Origin: an uncultured Alphaproteobacteria bacterium
Lineage (GTDB): Bacteria; Pseudomonadota; Alphaproteobacteria; HIMB59
Reading direction: 5' to 3'
Length of the DNA: 61,480 nt
NCBI GenBank assembly: GCA_902524245.1
Contig: CABZCN010000007.1
Span: forward strand, 1-61,480
Shown here: in pieces, positions 9,539 to 17,930 of the stretch
Position numbering within the stretch: position 1 is the stretch's first letter
Layout: the number at the start of each line of letters is the position of its first letter
Program-made: the position numbers and the translations under genes
Notes under the pieces: model-generated
Databases searched by the model: none
Seen by the model: only the letters and a program-made list of their open reading frames with translations
Told to the model about the DNA's origin: nothing

Positions 9539-10708
9539 ATGGAACAAAATTTTATTAGAAAGCTTATTTTTGATGAAAAAACAAGGGCTTTACTCATACA
9601 GACTTTAGTTATTGGTATATTTGCAGTTTTAATTTACTTAGTAACAAAACAAACAGCATATAATTTAGAAAAAAGGGGCATTGGCACTGGTTTTGAATTT
9701 CTGAATATTGCTGCAGGATATGACATTAGTATTAGTCTCATACCCTACGATAGCAATGACACTCACTTAAGAGCTTACTTTGTTGGATTACTTAACACTC
9801 TAATGATAGCAGTTTGTGGTTGTTTCCTCGCAACCATAATGGGTTTTTTAGTTGGCATAATTAGGTTATCTAGTAATTGGCTATTTAGAAATATAGCTTA
9901 TGTGTATGTAGAATTTACAAGAAATGTTCCTGTTCTTCTTCAGATAATTTTATACTACACAATTCTTTTACATCTTCCCAAGGTGAAACAGTCAATAATA
10001 ATTTTTGATAGTTTTTACTTATCAAACAGAGGTCTTTTTTCACCAGCGCCTATTTTTAAAGATGGATTTTCAGTTGTAATTGGGAGCTTAATAGTAATGA
10101 TTATTTTTACTTTTTTTTTAAAGAAATTCTTAAAAAAAAAACAAGAACTTACTGGTAAGCAGTATCCCATATTTTTAATTAATTCAGCTCTGATTATTTT
10201 TACTCCAATAATTTTTTATTATTTAATGGGAATGCCACTAGAATTTGATCATCCTGTAATGAAGGGTTTTAACTTTAAAGGAGGAATGGTTATAAGACCT
10301 GAATTTCTTGGAATGTTATTTGGATTATCTATTTACACAGCTGCATTTATATCTGAGACTGTCAGGTCAGGAATTATATCTGTCTCTAAGGGTCAAAGAG
10401 AAGCCGCGCAAGCAATAGGTCTTAAAGCTAATTTCATCATGCGATTAATTATCATTCCTCAAGCTTTAAGAGTGATAATTCCACCTCTTACCTCTCAATA
10501 TCTAAATCTTACCAAAAATTCATCTTTAGGAATTGCCATTGGGTATGCAGATTTAGTTCATGGATTTGGAGGTATTTCCTTAAACCAAACTGGAAAAGCA
10601 ATAGAAATAATGCTTATTGTTATGTCTACATATTTAACTATAAGTCTAACAATTTCTTTTTTTATGAATTTATATAATAAAGCAGTCCAATTTAAAGGAA
10701 ACATATGA
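9539..10708 (+). CDS. aapQ: General L-amino acid ABC transporter permease AapQ/BztB
   Basis: A 389-residue inner-membrane permease of the His/Glu/Gln/Arg/opine family. A membrane segment near residues 18-40 precedes the long periplasmic stretch specific to AapQ. The TM bundle begins at about 80 (LNTLMIAVCGCFLATIMGF), followed by the FTRNVPVLLQI block. The ABC-coupling EAA loop is near the C-terminal third (REAAQAIGLKA). It forms the heteromeric channel with AapM. Its last four bases overlap the aapM start. It lies 74 bases after aapJ, across the hairpin. Confidence 0.94.
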   Translation: MEQNFIRKLIFDEKTRALLIQTLVIGIFAVLIYLVTKQTAYNLEKRGIGTGFEFLNIAAGYDISISLIPYDSNDTHLRAYFVGLLNTLMIAVCGCFLATIMGFLVGIIRLSSNWLFRNIAYVYVEFTRNVPVLLQIILYYTILLHLPKVKQSIIIFDSFYLSNRGLFSPAPIFKDGFSVVIGSLIVMIIFTFFLKKFLKKKQELTGKQYPIFLINSALIIFTPIIFYYLMGMPLEFDHPVMKGFNFKGGMVIRPEFLGMLFGLSIYTAAFISETVRSGIISVSKGQREAAQAIGLKANFIMRLIIIPQALRVIIPPLTSQYLNLTKNSSLGIAIGYADLVHGFGGISLNQTGKAIEIMLIVMSTYLTISLTISFFMNLYNKAVQFKGNI

Positions 10709-11817
10709 CACCGAACACATCTCCATATCTAAGCCCTAACAAAATGTTAAATTGGTCTAAGAAAAATTTATTTTCGTCATGGGTAAATACCATTATGACA
10801 GTTATTGCCTTAATATTCCTATACGAAGTTGGGACTTTTTTCTTAAATTGGGCAATTTTTAAAGCTGACTTCATAAATAATTTTAGAGGAGAAACAATAA
10901 CCGATAGAACTTTTTGCTCCAAAAATATTGAGGTTGGCCAACATGGAGCTTGTTGGGCAATTATATTCGTGAGGTTTCATCAGTTTATGTATGGTTTCTA
11001 TCCAGTTGAAGAGGCTTGGAGAGTTAATTTAGTATATGCATTTCTCCCATTTGCATTAATTGGAGTTTTGTTTGATAAGTTACCTTTAAGAAGAGTTTTT
11101 CTTTATTTCACTTTTGCCTTTCCATTTATAGCTTATTTCATGCTTTATGGAGGCCCAGGCCTGAGTGTAGTTGCAACAAACAAGTGGGGAGGATTGCTAG
11201 TTACCCTATTTTTAGGAGTCACAGGGATAGCCTTGGCTTTTCCATTAAGTATTCTATTAGCTCTAGGAAGAAGATCAAATATGCCTATTGTAAAATCTAT
11301 TTGTGTCGTATTTATCGAATTTATAAGAGGCGTGCCTCTAATTACGCTTCTATTTACAGCTAATGTCATGTTACCATTATTTTTGCCAGAGGGTGTAAAG
11401 CCAGACAACCTTTTAAGAGCTTTAGTTGCTGTTACCCTTTTTCAATCTGCATATATGGCTGAAGCTATTAGGGGAGGGCTTCAAGCTATACCCAAAGGTC
11501 AGATTGAAGCTGCCCAATCTTTAGGTTTGAATTACTGGCAAACTACTCGCAAAATAATCTTACCCCAAGCGCTCAAAATAGCTATTCCTCCTATAGTAAA
11601 CACATGTATTGGTCTGTTTAAGGACACCTCTTTGGTATTGATTATTGGTTTATTTGATCTACTAGGAATTGGTAGAGCTGCTCTATCTGATATTACTTGG
11701 ACAAAACTTTATTACGAAGTTTATGTTTTTGTATCATTAATATTTTTCATATTTTGTTTCGGTATGTCTCGCTATAGTTTATATTTAGAAAAGAAATTAA
11801 AAACGGACAACAGTTAA
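10705..11817 (+). CDS. aapM: General L-amino acid ABC transporter permease AapM/BztC
   Basis: A 370-residue partner permease of AapQ. A TM segment at about residues 28-50 is followed by a Cys-containing periplasmic loop and several TM helices. The conserved [12 protein letters not shown] segment and the EAA coupling loop [13 protein letters not shown] are visible in the C-terminal half. It overlaps aapQ by four bases (ATGA-type) and is four bases from aapP, so the importer is one operon. The ATG gives a normal AapM N terminus. Confidence 0.94.
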   Translation: MTPNTSPYLSPNKMLNWSKKNLFSSWVNTIMTVIALIFLYEVGTFFLNWAIFKADFINNFRGETITDRTFCSKNIEVGQHGACWAIIFVRFHQFMYGFYPVEEAWRVNLVYAFLPFALIGVLFDKLPLRRVFLYFTFAFPFIAYFMLYGGPGLSVVATNKWGGLLVTLFLGVTGIALAFPLSILLALGRRSNMPIVKSICVVFIEFIRGVPLITLLFTANVMLPLFLPEGVKPDNLLRALVAVTLFQSAYMAEAIRGGLQAIPKGQIEAAQSLGLNYWQTTRKIILPQALKIAIPPIVNTCIGLFKDTSLVLIIGLFDLLGIGRAALSDITWTKLYYEVYVFVSLIFFIFCFGMSRYSLYLEKKLKTDNS

Positions 11818-11821
11818 AAAA

Positions 11822-12559
11822 ATGGAACAAGTTATTCAATTAGAAAAAGTGAATAAATGGTTTGACGATTTTCACGTACTTAAAGATATTGATTTAACAG
11901 TCACTAAAGGCCAAAAAATTGTAGTTTGTGGACCTAGTGGATCAGGTAAATCCACTATGATCAGATGTATAAACAGATTAGAAGCTCATCAAAAAGGTCA
12001 AATAGTCGTTCATGGAACTGAATTAACCAATGACTTAAAAAATATTGATATGATAAGAAAAAATGTTGGAATGGTTTTTCAACAATTTAATCTGTTTCCC
12101 CACTTATCAGTTATTGATAACATTACACTTGCTCCAATCTGGGTAAAAAAACTACCAAAAAAAGAGGCTGAGAATATAGCCATGACATATCTTGAAAAGG
12201 TAAAAATCCCTGAACAAGCTCAAAAATATCCCGGGCAGCTGTCTGGTGGTCAGCAACAACGAGTTGCTATTGCGAGGTCACTTGCAATGAACCCAGATAT
12301 AATGTTATTTGATGAACCAACATCAGCTCTAGATCCAGAGATGATCAAAGAGGTGTTGGATGTGATGATACAATTAGCAGAAGAGGGTATGACTATGTTA
12401 GTTGTCACGCATGAGATGGGATTTGCCAAAACTGTAGCTGATCAAATGATATTTATGGACGAGGGAAGAATTGTTGAACAAGCAACCCCAGATGAATTTT
12501 TCAATAATCCTAAAAGTGATCGAACCAAACTTTTCTTAAGTCAAATTCTTAATCATTAA
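11822..12559 (+). CDS. aapP: General L-amino acid ABC transporter ATPase AapP/BztD
   Basis: A 245-residue ABC ATPase. Walker [10 protein letters not shown] is at 37-45, the Q-loop at [10 protein letters not shown], the signature LSGGQ at 140-144, Walker B MLFDEP at about 161-166 and the switch His in VTHEMGF. It powers uptake through AapQM. It follows aapM by four bases and is probably the last importer gene. The RhtB-type exporter gene starts 11 bases on, so import and efflux of amino acids may share a transcript. Confidence 0.96.
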   Translation: MEQVIQLEKVNKWFDDFHVLKDIDLTVTKGQKIVVCGPSGSGKSTMIRCINRLEAHQKGQIVVHGTELTNDLKNIDMIRKNVGMVFQQFNLFPHLSVIDNITLAPIWVKKLPKKEAENIAMTYLEKVKIPEQAQKYPGQLSGGQQQRVAIARSLAMNPDIMLFDEPTSALDPEMIKEVLDVMIQLAEEGMTMLVVTHEMGFAKTVADQMIFMDEGRIVEQATPDEFFNNPKSDRTKLFLSQILNH

Positions 12560-12570
12560 AGTAATCTAAG

Positions 12571-13197
12571 ATGAATGAAGTTGTTATGGCTTTATTATCT
12601 GGGTGGATAATATTTTATTTTGCTGTATTTTTGCCAGGACCTAACACGTTTTTTGTAGCATCTGTTGGCATTAGTGGACAGAAAAAACAAATTTGGGGTG
12701 CTGCAGTTGGCACTGCTATTGGTTCTTTTACTTGGTGCTTACTTGCTACAACAGGTATTTCTTTTCTAATTTCAAATTTAATGGGGTGGGGTTTTGTTGT
12801 TTTAAAGGTCTTAGCTAGTCTTTATATGATTTATTTAGCATATCAAATTGGCAGCCAATACTTTAGCTCTGAAAATCAACTCATAAAACTATCTAATGAA
12901 AGAAATTTTTTAAATAGTATGAAGAAAGCAATAATTGTTGCTTATACCAATCCCAAAGCTTTCGCATTTTGGTCTGCTCTAGCAACTTTACAATTCAGTG
13001 AAAATCTAAATTTTAGTATCGCTCTAATTTTTGCAACAGGTAGTTTTTTTATTTCAGCAATGAATTATTCAATTATCGGCCACTTTTTTGGTATAAAAAA
13101 GTTTTCAAATTACTTCAATAGACCTAAAAATATTGTCAATTTAATATTTGCTGGACTTTTTATATTTGTAGCAATTGAAATTTGGGTGTTAGGCTAG
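12571..13197 (+). CDS. LysE/RhtB-family amino-acid exporter
   Basis: A 208-residue inner-membrane protein with about six hydrophobic segments and the RhtB N-terminal signature (FLPGPNTFFVASVGISG at about residues 20-36). Also present is the conserved AYTNPKAFAFW segment in the middle. Family role: efflux of amino acids such as homoserine, threonine or leucine; the substrate cannot be predicted here. It lies 11 bases after aapP on the same strand and is followed by a strong terminator, so it is probably the last gene of the aap transcript. An exporter directly after a broad-range importer may prevent toxic accumulation (inference). Confidence 0.88.
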   Translation: MNEVVMALLSGWIIFYFAVFLPGPNTFFVASVGISGQKKQIWGAAVGTAIGSFTWCLLATTGISFLISNLMGWGFVVLKVLASLYMIYLAYQIGSQYFSSENQLIKLSNERNFLNSMKKAIIVAYTNPKAFAFWSALATLQFSENLNFSIALIFATGSFFISAMNYSIIGHFFGIKKFSNYFNRPKNIVNLIFAGLFIFVAIEIWVLG

Positions 13198-13199
13198 GC

Positions 13200-13223
13200 A
13201 AAAAGCCCTAGATAGGGCTTTTT
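13200..13223. terminator. Bidirectional intrinsic terminator
   Basis: Perfect 11-base arms AAAAAGCCCTA and TAGGGCTTTTT around a two-base centre, with an A-run on one side and a T-run on the other. It sits between the convergent exporter gene and a small minus-strand gene whose stop codon touches its edge. One of the clearest terminators in the window. Confidence 0.9.
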
Positions 13224-13386
13224 AAAATTTTCTAATAAATCTTCTATCTATCTCTTTTTGTCTTCTTTCAAGATCAATCATGTCGATAGCTTGAGATAAA
13301 TATACCTGTTCTTTGTAAGACCTTGATTTTTGGTCATTTTTTCCATTAATAATTATTTTTCTAATAGATTTAAATAGATTGCTCAT
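13222..13386 (-). CDS. Small DUF3563-like protein
   Basis: A 54-residue ORF. Its centre reads YLSQAIDMIDLERRQKEIDR, which matches the core of the DUF3563 small-protein family of proteobacteria (YLA..D..DLERRMR.LD pattern). DUF3563 has no established function. The ATG shares its A with the TAA of the preceding 59-residue ORF (TAATG), so the two are translationally coupled. It ends at the terminator shared with the RhtB gene. The family match is from memory and needs a profile search. Confidence 0.7.
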   Translation of the reverse strand: MSNLFKSIRKIIINGKNDQKSRSYKEQVYLSQAIDMIDLERRQKEIDRRFIRKF

Positions 13387-13565
13387 TAGGCAGCCTCTTT
13401 TAAGCTATTTGGAAATGACTGATTTCTTTGATACTCGGAGTAAGCCCATTGCCAATCAGGGCCATATTCAACCTTACAAAAATTTATAATACTGTCTTCT
13501 TTTTTAGTAAATAAAGATAACCAGAATTTTAAAGATCTTTCTGTAAATCCAAAAATTTTATTCAT
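13386..13565 (-). CDS. Small hypothetical protein coupled to the DUF3563-like gene
   Basis: A 59-residue ORF starting with ATG at 13565, preceded by a good Shine-Dalgarno (AAGAAAGGA, about eight bases upstream). It begins MNKIFGFTERSLKFWLSLF and contains an aromatic stretch EYGPDWQWAYSEYQ. Its TAA overlaps the next ATG by one base. I recognise no family. The ribosome-binding site, the coupling and the Trp/Tyr-rich composition (rare in random AT-rich ORFs) support it as a real gene. Confidence 0.65.
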   Translation of the reverse strand: MNKIFGFTERSLKFWLSLFTKKEDSIINFCKVEYGPDWQWAYSEYQRNQSFPNSLKEAA

Positions 13566-13625
13566 AATTTTTTTTCCTTTCTTACATATATATAGTTTTA
13601 AAAAGAAGTTTTACTTTTGCTAAAT

Positions 13626-13644
13626 ATAGACAGCTGATGTCTAT
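13626..13644. promoter_or_regulatory. Inverted repeat in the divergent promoter region
   Basis: Arms ATAGACA and TGTCTAT around GCTGA, in the 160-base gap between the divergent small-gene pair and the dipeptidase gene. An operator for a dimeric regulator or a 5' hairpin are both possible. The rest of this gap is AT-rich and shows nothing clear. Confidence 0.35.
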
Positions 13645-13725
13645 TTATGAGACTTCAAACAAATTCATTAAATATTTTTAATTTGCATGTAGTCTAAGTA
13701 ACAAAAAAAATGATAAATTTATGAC

Positions 13726-14802
13726 ATGGATTATAAAATTTTCGATGGTCATAATGATGTATTATTTAGACTATTTTTAAAGAACAAACCTGACTCCTAT
13801 CTTGATTTTATCGATGGAGATAAAGAAGGACATTTAGATCTTCCTCGAATGAACCAAGCTAATTTTAAAGGAGGTTTATGCGCCATATATGTTCCTACCC
13901 CAGAACAAGATATCTCTGACTCTGATAAGTTAGTCAACTATAAAGATATGGAGCAAGATGAGTATTTATTACCACTTCCAAGGCCCGTAGACGTAAACGA
14001 TGCATTACCAGTTGTTTTAAATCAATTGTCTATCCTTTCAAAAATTGAAAGAAACTCAAAAAATAAAGTTAAGATTTGTTTATCTGGCAAGGATTTGGAA
14101 AACTCGTTTAAACATGATGACCAATTATCTGTAGTAATGCATATAGAGGGTGCAGAATGTATAGATAAAAATTTTTATAATCTCGAAACTTTATTTCGAG
14201 CTGGTCTTAGATCAATTGGGCCAGTTTGGTCAAGGCCTACTATTTTTGCAGAGGGCGTTCCCTTTGCTTTTCCAACTTCACCAGATATTGGAGATGGTTT
14301 AACCGAAATAGGAATAGAACTAATAAAAAATTGTAATTCACTAAATATGTTAATTGACACCTCTCATTTAAATGAAAAAGGCTTTTGGGATATAGCAAAA
14401 TATTCAAATTCGCCCCTAGTAGCCACGCATAGCAATGCTCATCAGATTTGCCCACATTCTAGAAACCTTACAAATAAGCAATTAGATGCAATCAAAGAAA
14501 CTCAAGGGATGGTTGGAGTTAATTTTGCCCCAGCTTTTTTAAGGAAAGATGGAAAAATGGTTTCTGATACAGATTTACAAATAATAGTTGATCATTTTAA
14601 GTACCTTATTGACTATTTGGGAGATGATAAAGTTGGATTTGGCTCAGATTTTGACGGTGCAATGATGCCAAAAGATCTAAATAGTGTTCTAGGTATGCAC
14701 AAATTAATCGATCTATTAATTTCACAGGGTTTTAATGAAAACTTAATGATTAAAATTTCACATTTAAATTGGATTAATCTTTTAAAAAGAGTTCTAAATT
14801 AA
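13726..14802 (+). CDS. Membrane-dipeptidase-type peptidase (family M19)
   Basis: A 358-residue zinc metallo-dipeptidase of the amidohydrolase fold. The first metal motif DGHND is at residues 7-11 (His9, Asp11) and HIEGAEC carries the bridging Glu. IDTSHLN and ATHSNAHQICPHSRN carry the following His ligands, and GSDFDG is the C-terminal active-site Asp motif. M19 enzymes hydrolyse dipeptides, including D-residue-containing ones. No signal peptide is visible, so it is probably cytoplasmic. Dipeptide recycling next to an amino-acid importer and exporter fits a nutrient-scavenging role (inference). The substrate cannot be resolved. Confidence 0.92.
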   Translation: MDYKIFDGHNDVLFRLFLKNKPDSYLDFIDGDKEGHLDLPRMNQANFKGGLCAIYVPTPEQDISDSDKLVNYKDMEQDEYLLPLPRPVDVNDALPVVLNQLSILSKIERNSKNKVKICLSGKDLENSFKHDDQLSVVMHIEGAECIDKNFYNLETLFRAGLRSIGPVWSRPTIFAEGVPFAFPTSPDIGDGLTEIGIELIKNCNSLNMLIDTSHLNEKGFWDIAKYSNSPLVATHSNAHQICPHSRNLTNKQLDAIKETQGMVGVNFAPAFLRKDGKMVSDTDLQIIVDHFKYLIDYLGDDKVGFGSDFDGAMMPKDLNSVLGMHKLIDLLISQGFNENLMIKISHLNWINLLKRVLN

Positions 14803-14843
14803 TAAATTTTCAATGAAGTGAAACTTTAGTATCAAAAAAATTC

Positions 14844-14852
14844 TGATATAAT
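14844..14852 (+). promoter_or_regulatory. Perfect extended -10 promoter, probably giving a leaderless mRNA
   Basis: TGATATAAT is a perfect extended -10 (TG-N-TATAAT) ending only six bases before the ATG at 14859. A start site about seven bases downstream would fall on the start codon, and no Shine-Dalgarno is present. The -35 region is poor, as extended -10 promoters allow. Confidence 0.6.
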
Positions 14853-14858
14853 CTTTTT

Positions 14859-15044
14859 ATGGGACTTCACTTTGACTATAAATCAAAAGCTGGTGAAAGA
14901 GCTATGGAGAAAGAGCGTAAGCGCCAAGAAAAACTTGCCGCTAAAAAGGCTAAAAGAGAAGCAAAAAGAGAAGCAGAAGAGTTAGCCGAATTAGAGCGCC
15001 TTACAGATCCAAATGCTCCAGCTGAGGGAAATCAGGAACAGTAA
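14859..15044 (+). CDS. Small highly charged helical protein of unknown function
   Basis: Sixty-one residues: a short GLHFDYKSKAGERAME head, then a Lys/Arg/Glu/Ala-rich helix (about residues 14-48) with alternating charge, then a short acidic tail. There is no membrane segment. The composition suggests a long single helix that binds nucleic acid, ribosome or a protein partner; that is inference. A perfect extended -10 lies so close upstream that the transcript is probably leaderless, which supports ATG 14859 as the true start. I recall similar small proteins in other alphaproteobacteria but cannot name a family. Confidence 0.7.
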   Translation: MGLHFDYKSKAGERAMEKERKRQEKLAAKKAKREAKREAEELAELERLTDPNAPAEGNQEQ

Positions 15045-15073
15045 TCTGATTACCTTCAAATATATTAATTTTT

Positions 15074-15090
15074 TCGATCGCTAGTATCGA
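15074..15090. terminator. Hairpin between convergent genes
   Basis: Arms TCGAT and ATCGA with a seven-base loop, nested in a longer possible stem (AATCTGA near 15043, TCAGATT near 15092). It lies between the convergent 61-residue gene and the DUF3445 gene. T-rich stretches lie on both sides, so it is probably a weak bidirectional terminator. Confidence 0.45.
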
Positions 15091-15091
15091 C

Positions 15092-15805
15092 TCAGATTCT
15101 TTTTATCTTATAAATTTTTTGATCCTCTGTCATAGATCTGACTTGCTTTTTATACCATTCCTTAAAATCATTTGATGTGTCATCATAAAACATCACTTTC
15201 TTTCGAATTAAGAAAATACCAATATCACTCTCTGGAATTCCAATAAAAGTCTGTCTTTCTGTGTGCATCACTTTTACACTTTCTTGCAAAGGTTCATGCT
15301 CACATAAATAATAACCATAATGCTCTCCCCAAACATATCTTATAATAGGAGTTGTTGCTTCAATCATCATCTGAACATATTTATCCTCATTTTTTAAAAA
15401 ATTTTCCATACCTGGTACAGGTTGATGGATTTGAGCAAAACTAAGACCAATTTTTTCTTTAGGCACCCAAACGGAGGGAAATGAAACATGTAAAGCTATA
15501 AGTTTGTTACACCTGTGAAAAATGGCTATATCCTCTTGAAGAGTATAACCAAGTTCTACAAAGTTATTAAAGTTAGAGTTTTTAGATGGGTATTCTTTTT
15601 TTAATATAGAATTTAACTTCTCGCATACAGCTATATCAATTTCTTTTGTAAAATAATCATCAATAAAAATATTTTCTTTACATTTTTGTTTCAAACTTAA
15701 ATATCTTTCTTCATGCTCATCATATTCAATGATTGGAAGGTCTTTTATTTTTTTTATTCCAGGAGCTACAGAGTAAATAGGTCCATATGGTTCCCAGTCG
15801 ATCAT
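15092..15805 (-). CDS. DUF3445 protein: heme-dependent oxidative N-demethylase alpha-subunit-like
   Basis: A 237-residue protein. It carries the core signature of the HODM alpha-subunit-like family: LQEDIAI, then FPSVWVPKEKIGLSFAQIHQ followed by PVPG, and later HTERQTFIGIPES. In the studied members this fold binds a PAS-like heme and oxidatively demethylates secondary amines such as dimethylamine, in complex with flavin and iron-sulfur subunits. None of those partners is adjacent, so the electron donor and substrate are unknown. The protein is shorter than the roughly 300-350-residue homologues I know. Its start is coupled to the upstream TauE/SafE-type permease by an ATGA overlap (15802-15805), so the two are one operon. 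Confidence 0.78.
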   Translation of the reverse strand: MIDWEPYGPIYSVAPGIKKIKDLPIIEYDEHEERYLSLKQKCKENIFIDDYFTKEIDIAVCEKLNSILKKEYPSKNSNFNNFVELGYTLQEDIAIFHRCNKLIALHVSFPSVWVPKEKIGLSFAQIHQPVPGMENFLKNEDKYVQMMIEATTPIIRYVWGEHYGYYLCEHEPLQESVKVMHTERQTFIGIPESDIGIFLIRKKVMFYDDTSNDFKEWYKKQVRSMTEDQKIYKIKRI

Positions 15806-16515
15806 TTTGTAAATAAAATCAATACTCCTATCAAAGTGATAGCAATAATAATAAGTTTTTTAAATAGGATTTCCGGTATTTGTTTATGTATAAAATAACC
15901 AAGCCAAACACTTAACATAACTAAAAGAGCTATTGGATAGTATATTTTCACTATCTCTAAATAGCTTCCTCCCAAAAACATAAAAAATATTGCTCTCAAA
16001 GAGTTTATAATAAAAAAATATCCAGCCATAGTTGATCGCAACTCTTGTTTTGAGGAGAAATAATCTTTATACCCCATTAATACAAATGGTCCTCCAATAG
16101 TATAAATTCCTTGAATAAATCCACCTAGAATTACAAAAAAATTTTTCAAGAGTTGAGGAAACCTGATATCAGGAAAGAATAAGTTAAAACATCCATAAAT
16201 AATTAAAATTATTGCAAATATTTTTATTAAAATATCTGATGCAAAATAACTGATAAAGTATGTTCCAATTAGTGCACCAGGAATTGTATAAATTAAAATT
16301 TTGATCAGATGATTTAAAGAGACATATTTGTATGATTGAATTAAAACAGCTAAACCGGAGGATAGCCCAACAATCATTGCAAGCTTTAACAAAGAATTAA
16401 AGTCAAAGAAAAATCCACTAATTCCCAGAAAGATTATCGTACCACCAAAACCAAAAATACTTTCAATGGCGTATGCAAAACAAGCTATTAATGCAATAGT
16501 TGAAAAATTTGGCAT
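15802..16515 (-). CDS. TauE/SafE (TSUP) family membrane permease
   Basis: A 237-residue inner-membrane protein with about seven or eight hydrophobic segments. The N-terminal block AYAIESIFGFGGTIIFLGISG (in part) and its internal repeat counterpart GGFIQGIYTIGGPFVLMG are the two inverted halves typical of the TSUP family. Members move sulfite, sulfoacetate, taurine-derived or other small organic anions, usually outward. The four-base overlap with the DUF3445 gene suggests that they handle one compound, either exporting a product or admitting a substrate (inference). Confidence 0.82.
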   Translation of the reverse strand: MPNFSTIALIACFAYAIESIFGFGGTIIFLGISGFFFDFNSLLKLAMIVGLSSGLAVLIQSYKYVSLNHLIKILIYTIPGALIGTYFISYFASDILIKIFAIILIIYGCFNLFFPDIRFPQLLKNFFVILGGFIQGIYTIGGPFVLMGYKDYFSSKQELRSTMAGYFFIINSLRAIFFMFLGGSYLEIVKIYYPIALLVMLSVWLGYFIHKQIPEILFKKLIIIAITLIGVLILFTK

Positions 16516-16561
16516 TTAATTCTATTTAACAATTTAGAATGTTTTATGTTAAAAGTAATCT

Positions 16562-17143
16562 ATGTATTTAAAAGTAATATTTTCTCTTATTGTAATATTA
16601 TTTCTTAAAACGAATTTATTGTTTGCCCTTTCTCAAGATATTTCTTTAACAATCATGGTTCGTTCTACATTGGGAACAGAATATATTCTAGCTAAAAGTA
16701 TTTGCAAAGTATTGGACAGGGAACTTGAAATATCTCATAGTTATGGTGGTTCTAACACGTTAGAATGCAATACACGCCTCGATGATAGCGTTGATGAAAT
16801 AATTAAAAAAATTGAACAAAATCAATTTCAATATGCAATTATTAAAAAATCAGATTTACTCAATCGTCCCTCTAATTTATCGCTTCGTTCAATTTTAAAT
16901 TTTCCCGCAGATAATGATTACGTTTTTATTTCAAACCAGAATGTAGATCCTAATGTGATTAAAGATATAAACTTTGGAATTATGAATCATTTGCTTGAGT
17001 TTCGCTATCTTCATAAATCTTTTTTTGAATTTTCGGAAAATAATTTAATTGTTAAAGAAAAAATACCGTTACACTTAGGGACTTTAAAATTTAGTGATGA
17101 GTGGAGTAGTGGTAAAAGAAGAAGGTTTACAGAGGTAGACTAA
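16562..17143 (+). CDS. Short periplasmic solute-binding-like protein (TAXI-type resemblance)
   Basis: A 193-residue secreted protein with a signal peptide (about residues 1-22). The mature region has GTEYILAKSICKVL, a GGS turn, and an NQFQYAIIKKSDL strand that recalls TAXI/TRAP-type binding proteins. Those are normally about 320 residues, so this one covers little more than one lobe, and no TRAP permease genes are adjacent. It could be a degenerate binding protein, a sensor subunit, or an unrelated protein with a similar fold. It is divergent from the TauE/DUF3445 operon (46-base gap), so the two may share a promoter region. The real-gene call is fairly sure; the family call is weak. Confidence 0.5.
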   Translation: MYLKVIFSLIVILFLKTNLLFALSQDISLTIMVRSTLGTEYILAKSICKVLDRELEISHSYGGSNTLECNTRLDDSVDEIIKKIEQNQFQYAIIKKSDLLNRPSNLSLRSILNFPADNDYVFISNQNVDPNVIKDINFGIMNHLLEFRYLHKSFFEFSENNLIVKEKIPLHLGTLKFSDEWSSGKRRRFTEVD

Positions 17144-17216
17144 TTTTTACAAAACCATCAGTTACAACAAAAATAAATATTAAAGCAAAAAATACACCAC
17201 CAACTAAAACTTTCAT
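17127..17216 (-). CDS. Possible 29-residue single-span membrane peptide
   Basis: A short ORF from ATG 17216, starting MKVLVGGVFFALIFIFVV, whose middle is one hydrophobic helix followed by a short tail. It overlaps the 3' end of the solute-binding-like gene on the other strand. There is no convincing ribosome-binding site. It is offered only because it fills the gap before the LysE gene and looks like a single-pass membrane peptide; chance is a serious alternative in such AT-rich DNA. Confidence 0.3.
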   Translation of the reverse strand: MKVLVGGVFFALIFIFVVTDGFVKISLPL

Positions 17217-17274
17217 AACACAAACTTACTAAATAGATTTTAGGTGTAAAGTATATAAACTGTGCAAAATTGTC

Positions 17275-17886
17275 ATGAACGAGTTTATTTTTGGTTTTTC
17301 AACAGGTTTAAGTTTAATACTTGCTATAGGTGCACAAAATTTATTTGTTATAGAGCAAGGTATAAAAAAAAATAATATTTTTTTAGTAACTTCAATATGT
17401 ATAGTTGGTGATTTCTTATTGATTTTTTTTGGAATTTTCATATTTCACTTTATTAAAAATTTCATCAACGATCTGATCAATTTACTATTATCTATAGGGC
17501 TTGTCCTCTTTCTCTTAAATTTTATATGGTCAAAAATAAAAACATTTAAACATGATATTGTATTTTCACAAACACATACACAATCGTCAAAGTTAAAAAT
17601 AGCCCTCCAGACACTTGCCTTTACTTTTTTAAACCCACACGTTTACTCAGATACTGTTTTTATTTTAGGAAATTTATCAAAAAATTTCCTTACTATTTCT
17701 GACAAGATTTTATTTGGATTAGGTGCAAGTCTAGCGTCATTGATTTTTTTTTATTTTTTAGGCTATGGTGCTCAATCACTAAGATTATATTTTTTGAACA
17801 AGCAAGTTTGGAAATTAGTTAATATAATAATAATTCTTTATTTACTTATACTTACCTTATCTATTATTTTCTTGGAAATAATTTGA
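17275..17886 (+). CDS. LysE/ArgO-family amino-acid exporter
   Basis: A 203-residue, six-TM exporter. The N-terminal signature GLSLILAIGAQNLFVIEQG (about residues 12-30) and the mid-protein FLNPHVYSDTVFILGN are diagnostic of the LysE/ArgO branch, which exports basic amino acids (lysine, arginine). It is a different branch from the RhtB-type exporter at 12.6 kb. LysE-type genes are often driven by a divergent LysG/ArgP regulator; none is present here. A stem-loop follows at 17931-17949. Confidence 0.88.
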   Translation: MNEFIFGFSTGLSLILAIGAQNLFVIEQGIKKNNIFLVTSICIVGDFLLIFFGIFIFHFIKNFINDLINLLLSIGLVLFLLNFIWSKIKTFKHDIVFSQTHTQSSKLKIALQTLAFTFLNPHVYSDTVFILGNLSKNFLTISDKILFGLGASLASLIFFYFLGYGAQSLRLYFLNKQVWKLVNIIIILYLLILTLSIIFLEII

Positions 17887-17930
17887 TAATTAATTTTTAT
17901 TTATAAATTATTTCATCAGCTGTCTGTAAG

